Shown: positions 1 to 7,020 of the stretch, in pieces
How positions within the stretch are numbered: the first letter of the stretch is position 1
Layout: each line of letters starts with the position of its first letter
Source: Streptomyces sp. NBC_00358
Lineage (GTDB): Bacteria; Actinomycetota; Actinomycetes; Streptomycetales; Streptomycetaceae
Direction of reading: 5' to 3'
Length of the DNA stretch: 64,000 nt
NCBI RefSeq assembly: GCF_036099295.1
Contig: NZ_CP107976.1
Coordinates: 4,712,001 to 4,776,000 of the forward strand
Program-made: the position numbers and the translations under genes
Notes under the pieces: model-generated
Told to the model about the DNA's origin: nothing
The model's database searches: none
Seen by the model: only the letters and a program-made list of their open reading frames with translations

Positions 1-176
1 GGAGAAGCCCCGGGCGGCGGGTTGTACATGCCCTGGCGCTGCAGCAGATCGGCACGGTTGACGGCACTGGCCACCACCTCGACCAGTACTTCGCCCTCGG
101 CCGGCACCGGATCGGGGACCTCGTCCCACACCAGCGCCTCGGGCCCACCAGGTTCAGGAATCGTGATCGCGTACAT
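1..176 (-). CDS. NAD(P)H:quinone oxidoreductase, N-terminal part (cut by window edge)
   Basis: The first 58 codons of a zinc-independent medium-chain dehydrogenase of the quinone oxidoreductase (QOR/Zta1) family. The visible start is MYAITIPEPGGPEALVW, followed by GEVLVEVVASAVNRADLLQR and QGMYNPPPG. The NRADLLQRQG block is the usual signature of the N-terminal GroES-like fold in this family, and GMYNPPPG follows it in typical members. Family enzymes reduce quinones with NADPH in the cytoplasm. The Rossmann domain lies outside the window. The ATG is at the point where family homology begins. The other end is missing only because the window stops. Confidence 0.85.
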   Translation of the reverse strand, partial: MYAITIPEPGGPEALVWDEVPDPVPAEGEVLVEVVASAVNRADLLQRQGMYNPPPGAS

Positions 177-198
177 GAGAGGGACGCTACTCCTGGGA

Positions 199-234
199 GA
201 CGCCGCCCATTCCTGCGGCAGGGGCCGGCCGTCC
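199..234. repeat. 36-bp copy of the 3' end of the RCK gene
   Basis: Matches 1326-1361 at 33 of 36 positions in direct orientation. The copy at 1326-1361 holds the last codons and TAG stop of the RCK gene. In this copy the stop is lost. It lies in the spacer between the quinone oxidoreductase start and the terminator at 244-285, so it looks like a leftover gene tail. Confidence 0.7.
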
Positions 235-243
235 GCGTTTCCG

Positions 244-285
244 TGACGGCCGGCCGACGGGTCCCCGCCGACCGGCCGGCCGTCA
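244..285 (-). terminator. Hairpin terminator after the frameshifted gene
   Basis: Perfect 13-bp inverted repeat (TGACGGCCGGCCG at 244-256 and its complement at 273-285) with a 16-base loop. It lies 19 bases beyond the stop of the minus-strand gene ending at 304. There is no U-tract, which is common in Streptomyces terminators. Confidence 0.6.
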
Positions 286-303
286 CGCCGTGCCGGGCCC
301 GGA

Positions 304-1132
304 TCAGGCGGTGACGAAGGTGAAGCTGAGGCTGATCTGCTTCGCGTCCGACATCGAGACCGTGTAGTTCTTCGGACCCGTGAGCCGGACCTCGTAGTCG
401 GCCTTGTCGCCTTTGTGGTTGGCGGCGGCCTTCAGCGTGGCCGGGCCGTTGTCGGTCCGTACGACCTCAGCCGTGACACCCGCCGCGGTGAGCGTGGCGG
501 GCAGCCTCACCTCCGCCGTCACCACCAGGTCGGCGTCACCGGAGTTGGTGGCCGTGACCGGTGAGAGCGGCGTGAAGGCGGAGCTGCTGAGCGTGAGGGA
601 CTTCTTGTAGGTGTAGAGGAAGTCGCCGCTGTCGCTCTTGTTCCAGTAGGAGGCCGCGACGTCCACGGCGAGCTTGGCGCTCTTCGCGGGCGTGGAACTG
701 GCTGTGGCGGTCGCGGTCGCGGTCGCCGTCGCGGTCGCGGTCGCCGTGGCGGTCGCGGTGGCGGTCGCGGTCGCCGTGACCGTGGCGGTCGGGCTCGTGG
801 ATTCCGAAGGCGTGGGCGTGTCCGTCGCCGTACTCGTGGCCGTCGGGGAGGACGACCTGGTACTGGACGTAGCCCTGCGCGGGAACGTGCGGCTGGCCGT
901 CGCCGGCGCTGCCGCCGACACGCTGCAGCGTGGCCGTCAGTCCCTCGATGCCGGTGGGCGTCACCGTGGCCTCAAAGGGCAGGTCGATGTCGCCATCGTT
1001 GTGGACGGTGATGATCGGGGTCCTGTAGGTCATCGTCGACTTGTCGAAGAAGACCGCGCTTCCGAGGGGGTGTGTCTGGTTTTGGATGCTGCTGACTGGC
1101 CGGTATATGCGTTGCTTCCGGGCGCAGTTCAC
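304..1132 (-). pseudogene. Hypothetical protein with Thr-Ala repeat linker, split by a frameshift
   Basis: Two minus-strand frames together read as one protein. The upstream frame gives NQTHPLGSAVFFDKS then PIITVHNDGDIDLPFEATV up to VQYQVVL. The downstream frame continues with PTATSTATDTPTPSES, a long run of alternating Thr and Ala, and a globular C-terminal part ending ISLSFTFVTA. The switch can be placed at a run of four C (minus strand) near 855-860; dropping one C restores a continuous frame. The N-terminus at the GTG (1132) has no ribosome binding site and no signal peptide, so the 5' end also looks truncated. The beta-rich halves joined by a Thr-rich linker suggest a secreted or surface protein. 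No family is recognised. A sequencing error in the C run is the main alternative. Confidence 0.5.
697..790. repeat. Six-base repeat tract encoding alternating Thr-Ala
   Basis: Nearly uninterrupted GGTCGC/GGTGGC/CGTCGC hexamers which, on the minus strand, encode about 15 Thr-Ala pairs in the linker of the frameshifted gene. Such tracts can change length by slipped replication in six-base steps, which would keep the frame. Confidence 0.7.
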
Positions 1133-1325
1133 CGCAGTCGCTCATCAACTCCACTGTCAGGTATGGGAGTTGCTTTGAAATGCGTGTCGACGGGCCGCGA
1201 AAGCCCAGGCTTCGCCGAGTCGCGTGACGCCCGGTTCGTGACAATCTGCCGACCGGGCGCTGCCGACGTGGTCGCGCGCATGCGACGGGCGCCACTCTTG
1301 AGAGGGGCCCGGGCCGTCCCTGACG

Positions 1326-1361
1326 GATGCCGCCTACTCCTGCGGCAGGGGCCGGCCGTCC
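1326..1361. repeat. 3' end of the RCK gene, second copy of the 36-bp repeat
   Basis: Partner of 199-234. It covers the codons for the C-terminal GRPLPQE and the TAG stop (1334-1336) plus eight bases beyond. The two copies frame about 1.1 kb that holds the frameshifted gene. Confidence 0.7.
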
Positions 1362-2056
1362 CGCGTCGTCCGGACACCCCGCGTGTCCCTCGCGACCCTC
1401 GCGATCGTGATCAGCCGGTCCGTCAACTGCAGTGCGCCGACGTCCGGATCGTCGTAGCCGAGCACGCGATGTCCCCGTACGACGCTCACCACCAGGTCGA
1501 CGGTCTCCCGGACGCCCTGGCCCACCTCGGCCTTCATGACGGGCCGCTCGACGATGTCGAGCCCGCTGCCCTGATGGATCAGATCCTCCATCACCCTGCC
1601 CGCGGCGGGGCTGAGCACGGAGAGCCCGAGCAGCCGGCCGGCCGCGCTGGCGCTGGTGATGACCGCGTCGGCACCGGACTGCCGGAGCAGCGGGGCGTTC
1701 TCCTCCTCGCGGACGGCGGCGACGGTCTTCGCCTCGCGATTGAGCTGCCGGGCCGTCAGGATGACCAGGACCGCGGTGTCGTCCCGTTGGGTGGCGACGA
1801 TGATCTGCCGCGCCTTGTGCACCTCGGCGCGCATCAGCACCTCGCTGCGCGTGGCGTCCCCGATCACACCCGCGTACCCCTCGGCCGTCGCCGCGTCGAC
1901 CGCCCGGGAGCTCGGGTCGACGACGACGACCTGCTCCTTCTTGAGCCCGGTCGCACGGAGGGCCTCGACGGCCGACCGCCCCTTCGTTCCGAAGCCGACA
2001 ACGACGGTGTGATCCCTCAAGGCCGCCTCCAGCGTTTTCTCGAAAATACCCGACAC
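1334..2056 (-). CDS. RCK (TrkA-N/TrkA-C) regulatory protein without a channel pore
   Basis: 240 aa. Residues about 15-130 form a Rossmann NAD-binding RCK domain starting HTVVVGFGTKGRSAVEAL, with the acidic strand end VVVVDPSSRAV and GVIGDATR. A TrkA-C-like half ends near ALQLTDRLITIARVA. The protein is collinear with the cytoplasmic half of the complete potassium channel at 2909-4018, sharing blocks such as GDATRS, QRDDTA, LTARQLN and GADAVITSASAAGRLLG. It lacks both membrane helices and the selectivity filter. In-frame DNA upstream of the GTG has a stop at 2093, so no pore could be added by an earlier start. It may form hetero-octameric gating rings with the neighbour or be a decaying duplicate. 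Confidence 0.8.
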   Translation of the reverse strand: MSGIFEKTLEAALRDHTVVVGFGTKGRSAVEALRATGLKKEQVVVVDPSSRAVDAATAEGYAGVIGDATRSEVLMRAEVHKARQIIVATQRDDTAVLVILTARQLNREAKTVAAVREEENAPLLRQSGADAVITSASAAGRLLGLSVLSPAAGRVMEDLIHQGSGLDIVERPVMKAEVGQGVRETVDLVVSVVRGHRVLGYDDPDVGALQLTDRLITIARVARDTRGVRTTRDGRPLPQE

Positions 2057-2262
2057 CTCACGTCGGTACGGGGTACCTGAAGCGTCCCGGCTTCAGGACC
2101 GGGGAAATCGCCGACCTCAAATCCGACTCAGAAAATCACCGGAATCCCCTCTACCGCCATGCCCACGACATACGGTCGCCACCGGAAGAGCCTCAGCGAA
2201 CACGAGACCCGTCCGAAGCGCACCGTCGTGAGTCACTCCCCTCTCAAGGCTGGCTGGTACCC

Positions 2263-2748
2263 ATGGGAAAGCTGAAGATTTCCGCGGCAACCACGGCAAC
2301 CGCGTTATTGGCGGCGGTCATGGCACTCTCCGGCTGCACCGGCGGCCAGGACGACGCCGCGCCCCGTTCCCGTACACCGACGCCCCGTAGTACGTCCTCG
2401 CCCGCGCCGGCCCGTGCGGAGCACGTTCCCGGAGAGAGCGTGACGAAGGCTCCGGCCCTCGTGGAGGGGAAGGTGAAAGCACAGGCCGCGAATGCCCAGG
2501 GCGACCGGGAACTGGAGATCCGCGGCGGAATCAAGGCCGGACCTCTTTCGATTCTCGTCAATTGCCAGGGCAAGGGAACACTGAAAGTCTCCGTCCAACC
2601 ACTCGGTCTCAGTTTTCCGCTCACGTGCGTGGACGGAGAGGTAAGCAGCACGCTCAACAAAATCGACCTGAAGCGTTCTCGCGGATACGGCACGGTGAAC
2701 GTGACCGCTCCGTCCCGCGTTCGGTGGGCGGTCACCGTCGGACAATAG
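2263..2748 (+). CDS. Putative secreted lipoprotein
   Basis: 161 aa. A lipoprotein signal peptide is visible: positive MGKLK, a hydrophobic stretch and the lipobox ALSGC with Cys at about residue 25. A Ser/Thr/Pro-rich linker follows to about residue 55, then a small beta-rich domain with two further cysteines, one in ILVNCQGKGTLKVSV and one in FPLTCVDGEVS, which could form a disulphide outside the membrane. No named family is recognised. It lies between the pore-less RCK gene, read divergently, and the potassium channel, read in the same direction. A functional link to the channel is only suggested by position. Confidence 0.75.
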   Translation: MGKLKISAATTATALLAAVMALSGCTGGQDDAAPRSRTPTPRSTSSPAPARAEHVPGESVTKAPALVEGKVKAQAANAQGDRELEIRGGIKAGPLSILVNCQGKGTLKVSVQPLGLSFPLTCVDGEVSSTLNKIDLKRSRGYGTVNVTAPSRVRWAVTVGQ

Positions 2749-2908
2749 ACAGGAGACCGGCACGGTCTGCGCGGCGCGTTCCCGAGGACTCCGGGAATTC
2801 ACCGCTCCCGCGTCGGGCATGCCGACGGTCGGCTCCCTGCGCCACCGACAGCACTTGATCCGCCATCATGGTGCCGACTCGATGGATCACCGTCGCAGGG
2901 GACAAACG

Positions 2909-4018
2909 TTGAACGACGAGAAGCAACCGCGCTCCAAGACCGGGAAGTTCTCGATTCTCCGGTCTCTCTGGTACCGGTCACGGGCCGAGGCCCTGGACGA
3001 CGCCGAGGCCGGACGTTCCATCACGATGCCCGTCGTGAGCAGCGTGCCGCCGCTCCAACAGGTTCTACGGCGCTTGGCCATGGCCCTGGTGGTCCTGCTC
3101 GTCACGACGCTTCTGGTCTGGTTCGACCGTGCCGGCTACAACGACAACGCCGACGGCAGCGTCGACTTCCTCGATGCCGCCTACTACGCGACCGTCACCC
3201 TCTCCACCACCGGATACGGGGACATCACCCCGGTCAGCGACACGGCCCGGCTCATCAACATCTTCGTCATCACACCGCTGCGCGTCCTCTTCCTGATCAT
3301 CCTGGTCGGAACGACGCTCGAAGTGCTCACCGAGCGCACCCGCCAACAGGTGCGCGTCCATCGCTGGCGTTCCCGCATGCGCGATCACGTGGTCGTCGTC
3401 GGCTACGGCACCAAGGGCCGGCAGGCCATCGAGACGCTTCTGGGACAGGGCATCCGCAAGGACAGGATCGTTGTCGTCGACCCGGAGCGGAAGGCGGTGG
3501 AGGCCGCGGGAGGCGACGGTCTGGTGTCCGTGCTCGGAGATGCCACCCGCTCGGACACCCTCCGAAAGGCCGAGCTGCAAAGTGCCGCGCAGGTGATCGT
3601 CGCCCCGCAGCGCGACGACACCGCCGCGTTGGTCACCCTCACCGCACGTCAGCTCAACAAGCGCGCGACCATCGTCGCCGCGGTGCGGGAGGACGAGAAC
3701 GTTCCGCTGCTGAAGCAGAGCGGCGCCGACACCGTCGTCACCAGTTCCAGTTCCGCGGGGCGCCTCCTCGGTGTGTGCATGGCCAACCCCCATGTCGCGG
3801 ACGCTCTGGAGAATCTGATGACCTACGGGAGCGGACTCGACCTCGTGGAGCGTCCCGTGACAGTGGACGAGGTCGGTCGGTCACCCCGGGAATGCACGGA
3901 TCTGGTCGTGGCCGTCGTGCGCCGAAAGACCGTCTTCGACTACACCGAGCCACAGGCCGCCAGTCTCCAGGCCGGAGACCGTGTGATCTCGATCAGACAG
4001 GCGGCGCCCGCTCGTTGA
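2909..4018 (+). CDS. Two-helix potassium channel with C-terminal RCK domain
   Basis: 369 aa. Two membrane helices flank a pore loop: M1 around VLRRLAMALVVLLVTTLLVW, filter STTGYGDITP, M2 around LINIFVITPLRVLFLIILVG. An RCK domain starting DHVVVVGYGTKGRQAIETL binds nucleotide (VVVVDPERKAV), and a TrkA-C half ends the protein. This is the MthK-like plan, in which cytoplasmic RCK domains gate the tetrameric pore. The TTG at 2909 was chosen because AGGGGAC lies 8 bases before it and the upstream in-frame extension is not channel-like. The acidic-basic N-terminus (about 50 residues) precedes M1. It converges with moeA and shares extended identity with the pore-less RCK gene at 1334-2056. Confidence 0.88.
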   Translation: MNDEKQPRSKTGKFSILRSLWYRSRAEALDDAEAGRSITMPVVSSVPPLQQVLRRLAMALVVLLVTTLLVWFDRAGYNDNADGSVDFLDAAYYATVTLSTTGYGDITPVSDTARLINIFVITPLRVLFLIILVGTTLEVLTERTRQQVRVHRWRSRMRDHVVVVGYGTKGRQAIETLLGQGIRKDRIVVVDPERKAVEAAGGDGLVSVLGDATRSDTLRKAELQSAAQVIVAPQRDDTAALVTLTARQLNKRATIVAAVREDENVPLLKQSGADTVVTSSSSAGRLLGVCMANPHVADALENLMTYGSGLDLVERPVTVDEVGRSPRECTDLVVAVVRRKTVFDYTEPQAASLQAGDRVISIRQAAPAR

Positions 4019-4115
4019 GCAGGCCGCACCGTTCCCGTCCGAGCCACTGGGTGACATCGCCGCGGATCGCGGACCGCGGAGGAGCCGAGAGGAGCGCCGA
4101 GGAGCGCTGCGAACC

Positions 4116-4148
4116 GCCGCGGACCACCGCGGACCACCGCGGACCGCA
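4116..4148. repeat. Three tandem 10-bp units
   Basis: CCGCGGACCA repeated three times, the last copy ending CCG instead of CCA, in the spacer between the channel gene and moeA, 16 bases before the parS site. No function is apparent. Confidence 0.6.
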
Positions 4149-4164
4149 CCGAGCGTCCTCGGCG

Positions 4165-4178
4165 GTTTCACGTGAAAC
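4165..4178. promoter_or_regulatory. parS site (ParB binding), perfect consensus
   Basis: GTTTCACGTGAAAC, a perfect 14-bp palindrome identical to the known Streptomyces parS consensus. ParB loads here and spreads, and ParA separates origin regions during sporulation septation. It sits in the spacer between convergent genes, as many parS sites do. Confidence 0.93.
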
Positions 4179-4219
4179 ACTCCCCGTTCGGTCTCGTGCC
4201 GCTCCCGCCCTTGACCGGC

Positions 4220-5668
4220 TCAGACGAAGCAGGCGTCGATCCCCGCGCTGGCCCACGGCAGATCGATGAGGTCCAGCTCCTGCCCGGCCCTCGCGCCACC
4301 GGGCGGTACGACCGCGAGCGCGTCCGAGGCGGCGATGCCCCGCAACATCGCCGGGCCGTTGTAGTGCAGCGGCGCGGCACGGTCGCCGCGCAGCGAGACG
4401 GGGACGATCCGGGTGTCGTACGGGTGCCCCTGCACGGCGTCCCTGAGGGGCAGCGTGTACATCTCCGGAGCCGCCCGTCCGGCCAGCGTGCGCAGAAGTG
4501 GCTCAGCGAGCGTGAGCAGTCCGGAGACAGCGGCCAGGGGGTTGCCGGGCAGACCGACGAGGTGTTGGTTCTCCTGGGTGCGGGCCAGCAGCATCGGGTG
4601 TCCCGGCCGCACTTTGACGCCGTCCACCAGGAGTTCGGCGCCGAGTCGGCGCAGCGTGGGGTGGACATGATCGACCGGGCCCCCCGCGGTACCGCCGGTG
4701 GTGACGATCAGGTCGGCCCGGGAACCGGTGATCGCCTTGTGCAGCGCCTTGGCGTCGTCGCCGAGTCGGCGCACCGCGATGACCTCGGCACCGAGCGACC
4801 GCAGCCACGACGGCAGCATGGGGCCGAGCGCGTCCCGGATGAAGCCCTCCCGGGGCAGCCCCTCGGTGAGCAACTCGTCGCCGAGTACCAGAACTTCGGC
4901 GCGCGGGCGGGGGACGACCGTGAGCGTGTCGTACCCGGCGGCCGCCGCGAGGCCCAGCACGGCGGGCGTGACCAGCGCTCCGAGGGGCAGCAACTGGTCG
5001 CCGCTGCGGCACTCCTGGCCACGCGGGCGGATGTCCTGCCCGTGCGCGACGACCAGGGTCCCCCTCGACCGGGTGGAGCCGGGGGCTTGCGCCCCGCCCG
5101 CGTGCAGCCGCCCCTTGTCGTCGAGGCGGCCGTGCTCACTGCGCAGGACAGCGGTCGCGTCCCGGGGAACACGCGCTCCGGTGGCGATCCGGACCGCTTC
5201 GCCGTCGGCGAGCCGTTCCGGCTCGGCGTGTCCGGCGAGCACGCCGTCCTCCCGCACCTCCCAGGGCCCGGGTCCGGCGACCGCCCAGCCGTCCATGGCG
5301 GAGGTGTCGAAGGAGGGAAGGTCCGTGAGCGCGGTCAGAGGAGCGGCGAGGACAAGGCCGAGCGAGGCGTCGAGGGAGACCGATACGGGGCTGCGGCGGG
5401 GCACGGAACGGGCGGCCCGCTCGGCGACGGCTCGGGCCTCGGCCCAGGGAACGGCCCGGTGATGGGCGTGCCCGCCCTTGCCTTCGCCCGGTGCGTCGGG
5501 TGCGGGGACCGCTGCCATGTCGGTTCCCGTAGGTCCGGGGACAGCGCCGTCCGCCCGGCCGGGCTCGCCGGGCGGACGGGCACCGACTCCCTTGACCAGG
5601 GCGAGCGCCTCCTCGACGTCGAAGTCGTCGGCGTCCTGGCTGTCCCGGGTGGAGCGGGCGGCGGTCAT
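4220..5668 (-). CDS. moeA: Molybdopterin molybdotransferase MoeA
   Basis: 482 aa. It catalyses insertion of molybdate into adenylylated molybdopterin in molybdenum cofactor synthesis, in the cytoplasm. Family marks are present in order: DLPSFDTSAMDGWAV, the MoCF/MogA-like domain with VLVLGDELLTEG and DLIVTTGGTAGG, then VKVRPGHPMLLAR, VGLPGNPLAAV, and a C-terminal beta domain ending AGIDACFV. About 70 residues at the N-terminus (acidic, then Pro/Gly-rich) precede the normal MoeA start and are likely disordered. The ATG at 5668 overlaps the stop of the upstream mobA fusion by four bases, so the two are translationally coupled. Confidence 0.92.
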   Translation of the reverse strand: MTAARSTRDSQDADDFDVEEALALVKGVGARPPGEPGRADGAVPGPTGTDMAAVPAPDAPGEGKGGHAHHRAVPWAEARAVAERAARSVPRRSPVSVSLDASLGLVLAAPLTALTDLPSFDTSAMDGWAVAGPGPWEVREDGVLAGHAEPERLADGEAVRIATGARVPRDATAVLRSEHGRLDDKGRLHAGGAQAPGSTRSRGTLVVAHGQDIRPRGQECRSGDQLLPLGALVTPAVLGLAAAAGYDTLTVVPRPRAEVLVLGDELLTEGLPREGFIRDALGPMLPSWLRSLGAEVIAVRRLGDDAKALHKAITGSRADLIVTTGGTAGGPVDHVHPTLRRLGAELLVDGVKVRPGHPMLLARTQENQHLVGLPGNPLAAVSGLLTLAEPLLRTLAGRAAPEMYTLPLRDAVQGHPYDTRIVPVSLRGDRAAPLHYNGPAMLRGIAASDALAVVPPGGARAGQELDLIDLPWASAGIDACFV

Positions 5669-6939
5669 CCGGCGTCCGGCTCTGCGCCGGTGGCGGGCTC
5701 GGAAGCGGTTGCGGGCTCGGAAGCGGTTGCGGGCTCGGCACCTGGGGCAGGAGCGGTGGCGGGCGACGCGGTGTCGGCCGTCGTCCTCGGTTCGGCTTCG
5801 GCTTCGGCTTCGGCTTCGGGGGTGTCCTCGTCGGCCCAGCGGAGCGCGAGCGCCACCGCCTTGCGGGCAGCCTCGGCGACCGCCTCCGGGCCGCCGCCGG
5901 CCCGCCCGGCCGCGTAACCGACGAGGAACGTGGTCAGCGGGGCGGCCGGCCTGGCCACGCCGTGCGCGGCGTCGCGGGCCAGGTCGAGCAGAACGCCGGT
6001 GTCGACGTCCAGGTCGATGCCCAGCTCGTCCTTGACTGCGGAAATCCATTCATCCAGCACGTGCCCATGCTCCCTGATGCGTGCTCTAGCGGCGGCGATG
6101 TCGTCCCAGGTGTCGCAGTCGAAGGACGCCACGGGGTCGGTGATCCGAGTGAGGTCGAGGGCGGCGACGAGCCGTCGTAGCGGCAGCCCGCCGAGTTCCC
6201 CGTGCGCGGCGGCGAGCACGGCCAGCTCACGGCGCAGCGCGTCCGCGCGGTAGACCGCCACGAGAGGCTGATCCCGCCCGTCGGGGTCGGTGAGCAGAAC
6301 ACCGTCGACGCCGTCGGGGCTGGTGGCCGACCCGTCGGGGCTGCTGCCCGGCCCGTCGGGGCTGCTGACGAGCCCATCGGCATCCGGACGGACGCCTTCG
6401 TCGGCGGCCGGGGTCCTGTCGACGGCACCCGCGGGAACGGGCTCGGGCCCTAGGGTGCCACCCGGCCGAGCAGGCGCGGTCCCTTGAGTGCCGCCCGGCC
6501 GAGCGGGCACGGTCCCTTGAGTGCCACCCGTGCGAAGAGTCTCCAGCAGGCGCCGTACCGTCCCCTCGTCCAGGAACGGAAGGTCGGCCGAGAGCACGAG
6601 GACGTGAGGAGCCGCGGTGTGCCGCAGTCCGGCGTCCAGCGCGGCGAGCGGGCCCCCGCCCGGCGGGTTCTCACGGGCCCACTCCACGGGGCGTGCGGTG
6701 GGCCTGGGTTCGGCCACGACCACCGTGCGGGTGGCCCCGGCGCAGGCGGCCAGCACCCGATCCAGCAGCGCCCGGCCGCCCACCCGCACGCCGGGCTTGT
6801 CCGCACCGCCGAGCCGGCGGGCCGCACCGCCCGCGAGCACGACGGCGTCGTACCCGGCATCGGCATCGGCACCGGGGGTGCCCTGCGGGCCGGAGCTGCC
6901 CGATCGCCCGGTCGTGCCCTCGGGCTCGTACGCGGTCAT
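5665..6939 (-). CDS. mobA: Molybdenum cofactor guanylyltransferase MobA fused to a DUF6457 domain
   Basis: 424 aa. Residues about 30-270 form a nucleotidyltransferase with AVVLAGGAARRLGGADKP (the GTP-binding G-rich loop and Lys), LSADLPFLD for the metal-binding Asp, and a C-terminal FDCDTWDD block. MobA links GMP to molybdopterin to make MGD. After about residue 285 comes the helical DUF6457 domain, starting LDEWISAVKDELGID, and then a Thr/Ala/Glu-rich tail. A long insertion inside the transferase carries near-repeats (GGTQGTVPARP-like three times, SSPDG-like four times). The ATG at 6939 aligns with family starts; an earlier in-frame start at 6975 is less likely. It is coupled with moeA. Confidence 0.88.
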   Translation of the reverse strand: MTAYEPEGTTGRSGSSGPQGTPGADADAGYDAVVLAGGAARRLGGADKPGVRVGGRALLDRVLAACAGATRTVVVAEPRPTARPVEWARENPPGGGPLAALDAGLRHTAAPHVLVLSADLPFLDEGTVRRLLETLRTGGTQGTVPARPGGTQGTAPARPGGTLGPEPVPAGAVDRTPAADEGVRPDADGLVSSPDGPGSSPDGSATSPDGVDGVLLTDPDGRDQPLVAVYRADALRRELAVLAAAHGELGGLPLRRLVAALDLTRITDPVASFDCDTWDDIAAARARIREHGHVLDEWISAVKDELGIDLDVDTGVLLDLARDAAHGVARPAAPLTTFLVGYAAGRAGGGPEAVAEAARKAVALALRWADEDTPEAEAEAEAEPRTTADTASPATAPAPGAEPATASEPATASEPATGAEPDAG

Positions 6940-7020
6940 GCCCCCGAGTATGGGCGCCCGAAGGATCAGCGCCACCCCCAGGGCACGGCCTGAGGACCGG
7001 GGGTGGCCGGACCGCCGGAC

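Noticed and set aside
4172..5917. A 581-codon plus-strand frame opposite moeA
   Set aside because: No motif, low-complexity Gly/Arg-rich translation, and moeA is well supported.
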